A stretch of 64,000 nt of DNA, from positions 620,001-684,000 of the forward strand of contig JARUPY010000288.1 in the NCBI GenBank assembly GCA_029817715.1, in the 5' to 3' direction. Under the pieces are notes generated by a model. It was not told the DNA's origin. It saw only the letters and a list, made by a program, of their open reading frames with translations, and searched no databases. Shown in pieces: positions 1-9,566 of the stretch; position 1 is the first letter of the stretch; the number at the start of each line of letters is the position of its first letter. Source of the DNA: Melastoma dodecandrum. Lineage: Eukaryota; Streptophyta; Magnoliopsida; Myrtales; Melastomataceae. Position numbers and translations under genes: made by a program.

Positions 1-69
1 TTGGCTGCAGCTGGATGTTGATTAGCTTCAATAGTTTATGTTTATATTCTACCTTAATGGTCATTACAG

Positions 70-1346
70 GACCCGGCGGAATGGACGGTTATCGAACCTT
101 TGCCTTCCTATGGCAGAGGGCGGGAGAGGTTAGGAGGAAGGCACATTAGCTTGATTCATGGCGACGGACTCGCCGATGTCGTTATTACAGGTAGCGGTTG
201 CTGCTTGTCTAGGACGGTGGTTAGACTGTGGAGGAGTCTTGGGTTTTTATGCCGAGCGTATGGGTTTGCAGGGAACAATGGTACGATCGACGGACAAGGG
301 AAGATGTGGTGGGATTTGTGGTGGAACCGGACGCTGGTGCATACGAGAGGACACCTGCTCGAGTTGATGAACTCCCAGGACGTACTGATATCGAATCTCA
401 CGTTTCGGAATTCTCCCTTCTGGACCATTCATCCAGTCTACTGCAGGTTCGGTTCAGTATCCGGAGTCAAGATTTTTGTCTTTCCTTGTCGGATTGGTTG
501 CTTCGGAATGAGTAGCTCGAATCGGTGATTCATACCTTCAAGCTTTCCTTGCAGGAATGTAGTTATCAAGGATATGACTGTATTGGCGCCCCTGAATGCG
601 CCTAATACCGACGGTATCGATCCAGGCAAGCGGCGATGTTTATTGCTAATTCAGTTCCATTTCTGGCACTGTCAATCTTCTGTTTATTCACCCTTTTGCC
701 TCTTCCCTTTGATCCAGACTCGTGCACAAATGTATGCATTGAGGACTGCTATGTGGAGAGCGGAGACGACCTCGTGGCTGTGAAAAGCGGGTGGGATCAG
801 TACGGCATGGCTGCCGCTCGTCCTAGCTCAAACGTTATAATCAGGAGGATCTCGGGCACAACTCCAACCTGCTCAGGTGTAGGAATTGGCAGTGAGATGT
901 CCGGCGGGGTCTCGAATGTTACTATAGAAGCTTTGCGATTGTGGGATTGTGCAGCTGGTGTTAGAATAAAAACAGACATCGGTAGAGGTGGCTACATAGC
1001 AAACATTACCATGAATAACATCGCGATGGAAAGAGTCAAGGTCCCTATCAGATTCAGTCGCGGATCAAATGACCATCCTGATGATGCCTGGGATATGAGA
1101 GCGGTTCCTTCCGTAAAGGGCATTCGTATCAGCAACGTGGTCAGCATAAATTCTACCAAGGCGCCGATGCTAGAAGGCGTGAAGGATTCAACATTCGAAG
1201 GAATATGCTTCAAGAACATTAGTTTACTGGGTTTATCCCCGAGAGAGAAATGGCATTGCAAATATGTCTCTGGTTTCACAGACAGCGTATCTCCACCGGC
1301 ATGCTCTGAGTTGCAGAACAACAATTCCATCAGTTGGTGTTCATGA
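70..1346 (+). CDS. Polygalacturonase-like glycoside hydrolase family 28 protein (5' end outside window)
   Basis: Pectin-degrading or pectin-binding beta-helix protein of family GH28, expected to be secreted to the cell wall. Exons read 70-190, 272-446, 555-625 and 718-1346, giving 331 residues to the TGA. Residues visible in order: VVITGNNGTIDGQG near the start, the NTDGIDP motif split over the third intron, ESGDDLVAVKSG (paired catalytic aspartates), GVGIGSEMSGG in place of the classical GHG box, and RIKT for substrate binding. The GIGSEMSGG form is typical of the plant 'probable polygalacturonase' clade rather than fruit-ripening enzymes. Roughly the first 120-150 residues, including the signal peptide, should lie left of position 1. 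Bases 1-69 read as the end of an intron. The intron at 626-717 begins with GC instead of GT. Pectin activity itself is inferred from family. Confidence 0.9.
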
Positions 1347-1732
1347 CAGATCTTCCTCAGGAATTTCGGCACTCTGGCTAGATAGAGAATACAGCTCTCG
1401 GTGAAGAGACTTCACATTCTTTGGTGGGCGATAACTTGATTTTCAAGGCACGGTTAGCCGTTCACCATTTGAGATTTACACGATTGTTCTTGTAGATATT
1501 ACACCGGGAAAAATGTACGCTACACGGAGAGGGAAACGTAAAAAGCAGCGAGCCATCTAGCTCTGGTGGATTCTTTGAATCTTTCGTCTTTGCCCCATTC
1601 AAAATTTCAATTCAATTGAGGGAATGAAGGCGGAATAGAGACAGACGGAAAACTTGCCATGTGCGAAGTTCGCATCCTACAATTCTCTTTCAGGTTGCAA
1701 AAGTACAGTGATGAACGGAAGAATTCTCACTT

Positions 1733-2169
1733 TCACCACTTCCAGAAGACATTGGAACTGCACCAGTACATGCTCTCGCAAAGTTCACCCCGCTTGTTGC
1801 CATCCTCGTCTTATCGTTTAGCTCCTATCATCAAGAGGAGGAGAATCATTGACTTGGGATTTGCCATCCTAGATTACCAGAAAGAAGGGGTAGTCAGGCA
1901 GACGAGACCTTGTTGGCCTTGCTCTTCTCGAGGTACTCCTCAATAATGCCTTCATTCGCAGAAGATGCGACAGCTGTAGTGAAAAGGGCAGCTGCAAGGA
2001 GTGCAAGTGCATCTCTCCTTCCTTCCGTTCCTTTGTTTTCGCTGACCTTTCGAGCCCTGATCGCGAGCAGATTCTGGGGTATTGCAACTGACAGGACTGA
2101 ACCAGAACCAATCTTCAAGCCAAGATCAGATGATCCAGTCCACGACATGGAGTACCTGCATGCAAGCAT
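1733..2169 (-). pseudogene. PSAN: Photosystem I subunit N (PsaN) gene copy with internal deletion
   Basis: PsaN is a small lumenal subunit of photosystem I that helps plastocyanin docking. Exon 1 (2169-1909) encodes the bipartite transit peptide beginning MLACRYSMSWTGSSDL, an Arg-Arg/hydrophobic thylakoid-import segment (RRDALALLAAALFTTA) and the mature start EGIIEEYLEKSKANK, followed by a GT donor. Exon 2 starts at 1824 with ELNDKTRMATSGVNFARA, which is typical PsaN. Within three codons the frame that carries the conserved C-terminus changes: CSSNVFWKW and its stop (1733-1735) are in another frame. About 42 codons of the usual mature domain, including its conserved cysteines, are absent. Reading straight on gives an unrelated tail that stops at 1690-1692. 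Most likely a pseudogene or truncated paralogue. A divergent functional short form is possible. Confidence 0.7.
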
Positions 2170-2733
2170 GCTTGGGGTGATGTTGTCAGCTAGAGACTTG
2201 TGTCTTAGGAACTGTTAACTTGTTCTTTTATGCAATTATAGAATGTTTGGTTAGAATTAACTAATGATGATGATGGGGGAACAAATTGGATGAGGGATTT
2301 GGAACAGAGAATGTCGGGGGAGTGTGGATCAGGTGAGATTGCCTCCCTCCCCCATTGGCAATATGCATTTTCTCCTCATGGTGAGATTTCTGTCTGCAGT
2401 TGAAGCAGGTTGTCCAAATGATCATGTCATCATTAGAACAAGTGTTTCAAGGATCTGAGGTCTGTTTCGACAATCTCATTCTCACAGCTAAAGAAAGGAT
2501 ACTACTAAAATATGCGTATAATTCCATTAACAACAATTCCAGTCTATTGGTAACATAACAACACTTTACTCGGCAAGTTAGACTATATGCCACACCCAAG
2601 ATGGGAATATACAATATCGAACATGGTGCATAGTGGATAGGGGATCTGCACGCATTCTGAAAACTATAGCATATCCAACCAGTTTGCATGTCTGGTAGAT
2701 GAAATTCCAAGGGGAGCAACTTCAGCTGGTGGA

Positions 2734-4312
2734 CTAGTCCCATCCAGTGAGCCCCCATTTGTCAGCAAGATTGTAAATGAGCAGTTGATCCCAGGTGGAA
2801 CCAAAGAGCCGTTCTCCCCCAAGAGAAAATGTCAATGCCCACGTGCACAGAAGGGCAGTAAAAACTGAGAACCCAACTGCCGATCTGATGATGTCTGCAA
2901 TATAAATTCTCGTGTCAAAAGCCAAACCAAAAAGGGAAGGCAGGCAATGTGATATGGCTGTGCTGCACCAAACTGAAGACCAAAATGTGGCTGGATAATA
3001 AGTCAGAGTGAATTACAAAAGGAGTGCCCAATGCCTATCACAAGCAAATCTTAAGTTTCACAGAGCAATGATGAGCTAAGTCTCATAATAAAATAGCCAT
3101 GAAAGCAATAGCAAAGTGAATTATTTCCCAATCTCCACTTCTCCCATCTGAAAACCCTGGCTCATCTTAGGGCAAAAAAGGGGAAGGCTACAAGAGCGAC
3201 ATCCTTTTGATAGACCAAGAAGAAGACTGAATTCAACTTAAAGATTAGCATATTAGCGATTAACATCCCAAGGTGATCGGCCACATGTGACACATAAACA
3301 ACAGAGGTCCATTAACCAGACCAAGGAACTTCTGTTATCCACACCATCAGGGGAAATGCCGGGCCACAGAAGCCTGCTTTTTATGCCACATAACACATAC
3401 GAACAGCGAAAATCCATTCCATGCTGCGATTCAGGATATACTTTTCTCACTAGACTCAACATCCAATCATCCCCATATACATTACATTTCACGATTGCCT
3501 GAAGATGCATTTGGTTTAAAGATCTGTGAACAGATGGAATCATGGCCCTCCTTTTAACGAGTGGAGTAACAACCCTCCTTTTAAGTAAAAAAACAAGGAA
3601 TAGCCATAATTTAATTGGAAGTAATTCCCATTCACTTTGATAAAGGAGGGCTGACCTTACTATTCCTCCCCCCGCCCCAATATGAGAAAAGTGTAAAATG
3701 CAAACCGGCATCAAATCGGGTAACCGTAGGACTAACTTCCTATCACCCATGGGACAAATATCAGCCTTGCTCTACTCAACACGATAAATTGAGAATTTCG
3801 ATTAAGAACAACAAATTAAAATAACTAATCCAGGAAGCATATCCAGTAGAGCTCAACAGCGCAAATCATCAATCACCTTCCCAATAACAATAGCAATTAA
3901 GCTCGGCCATCATCACCAAATTCCGAATACTTCAATTAGGGACACAAACTGACACTATCTCCGATCAATCCGCAAGACGATCGCAGCAAAACGACTAATG
4001 GAGGGAGGGAAAGGGGGACATCTTACAAGGGCGGATCTGGGGAAAAGATCGGGGGTTAGAGAGGACGGGCCAGAAGTAGAAGCAATTGACGGCCCAAAGC
4101 CAAGGGAGGAGTGCGAACCCGAAGCGGTAGAACTTGCGGGCGTAGGCGACGGAGTCATCCTCCGTCAGTCCCAGGGGACCATCAACGGTAGGCCAGAGCG
4201 GGAGGGAAGAGGAAATCGATGCGACACTGGAGCCGGGATTAGGGTCCCGTTGATCGGCCGGCGAGGGTTCCAATCGCGACGACGACTGAGAGGACGCCGC
4301 TTCCATCGACAT
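2734..4312 (-). CDS. PEN2: Gamma-secretase subunit PEN-2
   Basis: PEN-2 is the small membrane subunit that activates presenilin in the gamma-secretase intramembrane protease complex; plants keep all four subunits in endomembranes. Two exons, 4312-4027 and 2894-2734, joined at CCTT|AC to give RPYIIRSAVGF, and 148 residues in total. A Ser/Pro-rich N-terminal tail of about 50 residues precedes the conserved core YARKFYRFGFALLPWLWAVN, which contains the first hydrophobic hairpin. The second membrane segment (SAVGFSVFTALLCTWALTF) and the C-terminal YNLADKWGLTGWD, the PEN-2 'DYLSF-like' tail region, come from exon 2. Human PEN-2 is 101 residues; the extra length is the plant N-terminal extension. 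The single intron is 1,132 bp (2895-4026) and holds no other gene I can see. Confidence 0.93.
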
Positions 4313-4330
4313 GTCCCGACGACTTGGTCG

Positions 4331-5495
4331 TAACGACTTTCCGGGAAAACGATATCAAAAAGGGCAAATCATTTCCAACGGGCCTGTCCATTATGTAATG
4401 GGCCGAGCCAATTCGGCCCATGAAGTCCCATTGGGTCAACGACATCGAATAAATGTTTCATTACATATGTCCAAAAATTCTAGGGATAAGAGGTTTGTCT
4501 CTAAATAATATAATAATTTTTAAAAAATCATTTTATTTTTTTTAAGAAACTCAATTTTTATAACATCGAGTTATAATTTTAAAATTCATTTTTAAGAATT
4601 TTTATAACATCGAGTTTGTTCCAATACGTTATGTTTTTTCCTTCCCCGAACTCTAGGTTTTCTTCTTCCCAAATAGAAATTCATTCCCTTCTTTGTATTT
4701 GTTAGAAATCGTATCGGGTTATCCTTCACCTAAAAACTAGCAATTAAGTGAAGGGTCCCAACCATATATAAACTCTTGGCCCGGACCTTCTCTAGGCAAT
4801 GTGGGATTATTCCCAACAGTATTAAAAGTTGGATTCTAAAATAACATTTATTTTGTCTGAAATATTTAATTTCTAATTAATAGATCACAAAATGCATACT
4901 TTCACTCAAATAGAATACACACATTTTAGTTTGGTAGGTTATATGTAAATAATGAAGACATCCTTCATTCTAAAAGTTCAAGAAATTTGGTTAGTTAAAT
5001 TTTTATGTCATGATTATTTTTTATAATTTTATTTTATAATACATGAGCATTAATTTATTGAATCCGTCGGGATCATAATATACATTCTAAGTTTTCTATT
5101 AGATTAATTTAAACACCAAAATTATTCATTTTCATAATTTTATCATGGGATATGTTTTAGTTTTTTCTGTTACGATATTTAGATATTATGTTTATCTTAT
5201 ACTAAATTATTTCGTTTATAATGAATCGTTTCGTGTCTACCCGTCATATAACGATTCGTGTTTGGATCTACGCTAAAGATACAAAAACCTTAACAGATCA
5301 TGTTTGAATCGATGGTGTCGTATCTTATCATGTCTGGACACGAACCCGATTCGTTTACCCGTTTTGCCACTCCCAGGGGAGTGGATATGTGGACTAGCGT
5401 TTACACAAAAAAAATGAAAATTGGCCGGCCACTGTCCTCCTCACTATTTGCTATTATAAATATTTCGGTCATTTGGATTTGAAATATCCGATCAC
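4331..5495. other. AT-rich intergenic stretch, no gene seen
   Basis: No credible reading frame. The segment is strongly AT-rich and contains a short stretch near 4760-4820 (AATGTGGGATTATTCCCAACA-like) that I have seen flanking plant genes as part of dispersed repeats. From about 5210 to 5380 there are repeated CGAATC/GATTCG words, which hint at old transposon remnants but form no clean inverted pair. Confidence 0.5.
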
Positions 5496-5499
5496 GTGA

Positions 5500-6573
5500 G
5501 GAAGCGGCTAACGTGCACGTAACCGTTACGTGCTTTACTAATTACTAAAAAAATTTTAGTAATGTTACTAAAAATCGACATTTTTTAGTAAAAGTATTAG
5601 TAAATTACTAAAAAAATTAGTAATTGGTTACTAACTTTTCACTGTTTGAAAATTAGTTAAGTTACTAAAACACATTACTAAACTTTTTAGTAATCGATTA
5701 CTAAAAAGTGGTGGTCAATTTAGTAACCGATTACTAAAAAAACGGTGATTTTACAGTTTATTTTAGTAATCGTTACTAAAAATTCACTGTATAACTTTAG
5801 TAATTGGTTACTAACTTTTCAATGTTTGAAGATTAGTAAAGTTACTAAAACACATTACTAAACTTTTTAGTAATCGATTACTAAAAAGTGGTGGTCAATT
5901 TAGTAACCGATTACTAAAAAAACGGTGATTTTACAGTTTATTTTAGTAATCGTTACTAAAAATTCATTGTAGAACTTTAGTAATCGATTACTAAACTTTT
6001 CGTTTTTTTTAGTACACGGTTACTAAAAATTTTAGTAATTGGTTTTAGTAACTTTCCGAATCGTCAAACAGTGAGAAATTAGTAACGTTTAATAAATTTT
6101 TTTGAGAAATTTAGTAATGATTTACTAATTTTGTAACCGAAATTAGTAAATTACTGTTTGACATAGTAAAGTCATTAGTAAATTACTAAAATTTTGTATT
6201 ACTTTTCGTAATCAGTTACTAATTTTTGAAAAAAATTTAGTAAACAATTACTAAAATTTTTAGTAATTTACTAAACATAACAGTACATTCCGAACCTGAA
6301 AACAAACCTGCTTTCGATGTGAAATTACAAATCTACCCTTGCGGTTAAATTACTAAACCAGTCACACATTCCATTTGTAATTTTACCCCTTTTCAGCCTA
6401 CGTCCTCCGTCGTCCTCGTCGTCCTCCTTCCAACTTCATCCTCCCGAGGTCCTGATCGAAGCGTCCTTAAGGAGCCGCTTTCCTCCGTTCATCCCCTCCG
6501 AACCTCCCCTCCCCTCCGATCGGCGCCTCCAACCCCCTTCACTGTTCAGGAAATGTCATGAGCTGCGTGGCCC
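5500..6573 (+). repeat. Left terminal inverted repeat of the MULE
   Basis: Matches the reverse complement of 13465-14501 by eye over nearly its full length. The outer ~800 bp is an array of TTAGTAA/TTACTAA words, many forming perfect palindromes such as TTAGTAATCGATTACTAA. The inner ~270 bp (6290-6573) is ordinary sequence with runs of GTCCTC and ends near GAGCTGCGTG, where the two sides diverge. Confidence 0.88.
5617..5976 (+). repeat. 180-bp tandem duplication inside the left TIR
   Basis: Two adjacent copies with an exact 180-bp period (5617-5796 and 5797-5976). For example, the 60 bases at 5701 and at 5881 are identical, and the third copy starts to decay after 5977. Each unit contains several TTAGTAA palindromes. 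Confidence 0.9.
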
Positions 6574-6995
6574 GTTTATTCCACCCGCACCCGCTTCGAT
6601 ATGCCGTGCGTGAACTCGGCGTCATGTTGCCATCGACGATGCTGACATGAGGTGCGTTGTCGTAGTCTTTGATTGGTTTAGACTAAATGTCCGATAACCC
6701 TTCCTCTCCGAACAACAGTGATGCCGGAGTGTTTTCCTGAGAAACCATAAATCATCGTAGAGCAGGTATATTTTGATCAAGCATCGTTTGGCCATTACAT
6801 TCCGTGGAAGCAGAAGTGCTGCCCATTACGATATCAGCCTGCGGGATACGGTCACTGTCTTATGTTCTTAGAAAAAATGGATGGTGTCTTCAATCAGCAG
6901 CCCCCACGATTTGGTCAGGTTCCGTGGCCTCACTTTTTCAATCTGTTTGCCTCCAATAATATGGACCGAAATCTGTCCAGCGTTACCTGATATCC

Positions 6996-9025
6996 GTGAT
7001 TGTAGGTGAGCAGAATACGAATGAACTCTTCAATATAGTAATGGACATGAATGAGGAGCAGTTGTTCAGTATGTCATTTGGTATTTCTGAAGAAGTTGAA
7101 GAGTTCGTTAAAATCTATGCGATGGTACATGGCTTTTCAGTTAGGAGAAGAGATCGTCAGAAGCTTCGAAACGGTGAATGCGTTATGAGAAAGCGGGTTT
7201 GCTCAAGGGAAGGTGAATGTTCGGATGCCCATGTGTTGACGGAACTTGGTCGGGTTAGGCCGTCTGAGAGAACAGGTTGCGGTTGTTTCTTCAAAGCTAG
7301 AGTCGAGATGAACGGACAATGGAATTTGGTTGCGGTTAAGTTAGAACACAATCATGAAATGGTGAGCAATGATTTGTCATATTTCATGCGGGAAAGGCGC
7401 AAGATTTCCGAGGAAGATATGACATTTGTTCGCCGAATGTTGGATGTTGGATTCAGGCAATGTGATATTATGCGACTACTTGTACACGTATCCGGGGGAC
7501 ACGAACATGTTGGTTTCCTGATGAAGGACGTGAATAACAGAAAGCTTAAGGAAGAGTCGGGCCGGGAATTCAGTACTTGTGATTCCGTCATTGCTTACCT
7601 CCTTTCTAGGAAAAGTAGTGAGAGTGGTATGACTTATGAAACTTTTGTTGAAAATGACCAAGTCAGTCGAATATATTGGGCCGATAATACATCCATTGCT
7701 GATTACCAGGCTTTCGGCGATGTTATAGCAGTAGACTCTACGTTCAAGATGAACAAATATGGGATGCAAATGATCATCATCGTTGGCGTTAATCAACATC
7801 ATCATACTACTGTATTTGGTGCTGCGTTGATGACTTCTGAAACAATTGATGACTACAGTTGGCTATTCCGTACTCATACGCAAGTAATGGGAGGGAAACA
7901 TCCGATTAGCATTATAACGGACTCCGACCGGGCGATGATTGCATCTGTTAGAGCAGTTTGGCCAACCGCAAGACACAGGTTATGTCTATGGCATTTTAGC
8001 AGGAACATTGCGCGTCACGTACAAGATCCGCGATTGCGAGCCCATATATCGTCCTTCATGTACAATACTAGACCATCTGAAGAAGTTGAAGATGAGTGAT
8101 CATCTGTGGTATCACATGCAGGATCGGTGAGCACTAGATGGTTGCGACAAATTTATGCATGCAGACGTATGTGGTGGCAAACGTGTTTACATGGTCATTT
8201 TTGGACTGAGCTTAGAAGCACTCAACGATGCGAACAAATGCATCGTTTTATGAAGGGATATGTGACTGCGAAACACAAATTACATGATTTTGTGCATAAA
8301 TTTGAGCGTGCGGTAGTTGATCTTCGTCACAAGGAATATGAGCAGGACTTCAACTCATCGCAGAAGGCGTTAAGGCCAATTACGATGTTGCGTCGACTTG
8401 AGGAGGATGCACGTCGCTTGTACACCCAGACATCGTTCCGTAAGGTGCAGATTGATATGCAAAAGGAATCGAGATTTTACGTGGAAAATGTTGTCGACGG
8501 GAATATCGCGATCGTCTACATACTGTCATGTTACGAAGGTGAGCAGAGGTGCGTGCAAGTTTCGTCTTCGAAGAATACAGTTGAACTTACATGCAGCTGC
8601 TTATATTTCGAAATCTTTGGATTTCCGTATTCTCATATATTCCACATAGCGAAACTCGAAGGCTTCGTTCACATACCGAAGAAGGATTTACAAGGCCGGA
8701 ATATTCTGTTGATGTGGCTGATCTGCGACAAGGTATTCTCATGGCAGATTGCAGACGTATGTGTTATTTGGCCGGGAAGACGGATGGCACATTTCATAAA
8801 CTGCAGATGAAAGTTAAAAAATTGACAGCGGAGCTCGAGCAAAGTTGCGGAACAGAGGAGTTGATGAGTCCCTATGCTGTACGTATGAATGTCTCTTTCC
8901 GAAACGCAGGGAACTACAGAAACGTTGGCAATAACGTTGGCAACGGATGCAACGAAAGTACTTCGGACACGCATGGACATGTAATTTACGAAGAGAACTC
9001 AACATATGGTATGCTAAATATGTAA
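6996..9025 (+). pseudogene. MULE transposase, FAR1/FHY3-type, disrupted
   Basis: DNA transposase of the Mutator superfamily. In order: an N-terminal FAR1 DNA-binding region (EEVEEFVKIYAMVHGFSVRR, then RTGCGCFFKARV and LEHNHE zinc ligands), the MULE catalytic domain with IAVDSTFKMNKYGM (first D), SIITDSDRAMI (second D) and STQRCEQMHRFMKGY (the E), and a C-terminal SWIM-like finger CSCLYFEIFGFPYSH. A TGA at 8097-8099 interrupts the frame right after PSEEVEDE, and the same frame resumes at once with STRWLRQIYACRRMWWQ. A second lesion is a frame change near 8700, after which the C-terminal part (SVDVADLRQGILMADCRRM) runs in another frame to 9025. The start codon is uncertain; 7041 is an alternative. 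An upstream exon near 6878 is possible. Confidence 0.85.
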
Positions 9026-9566
9026 GCTTAAGATAACAGTACTTGAGCATAGTCTATGCTCGTACTGTTTAGAATTCAGTAACGAAGTCTGTAGTTTCAA
9101 GAGATGTTAACTGGAGTGCATTGGCAACAGAGCACCCACTGGGCTAATTTTACAATAGTCTTAAATGTAAAAGGCCAGCAACGAATACTGGCACGGTCTT
9201 GTCCCCAATATCTACAACAGAAGAGGTTGACAAAAAAGGACCGATGTACATGCATCGAGTACAGCAACTTCAAAACCTACTTTTTATATGACAGACTATT
9301 AAAAAGTAGGTGATCATGCGCGAATGGCAGGGACAGAAGTTGTTGAATCACTGTCCTCCATTCGCGTCCTCTTGGTCTTGCCGTCCTCCTTCACCTTCTA
9401 GAGTATAATTTTCCTTGTGTGATTCCCAGACCATTTGATAAGACTTATCACCAGCTTTAACCTATCAGCAGGACCTACAATCTGAAAATATCAGATTTAC
9501 ACACGCTAAGCAAAACCAGCAACAACTGAACTATATGACAGACTATAAACCATGACTTGATAACCA

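Noticed and set aside
1910..2218. Plus-strand open frame of 102 codons
   Set aside because: It overlaps the psaN transit-peptide exon on the other strand, where splice sites and homology are clear.
5617..5976. 180-bp centromeric satellite
   Set aside because: The period is the typical satellite size, but only two copies exist on each side and they are confined to the transposon TIRs.
5617..6280. CRISPR-like array from regularly repeated TTAGTAA words
   Set aside because: The words are palindromic, unevenly spaced, lack unique spacers and are mirrored in the opposite TIR 8 kb away. This is a plant transposon end.
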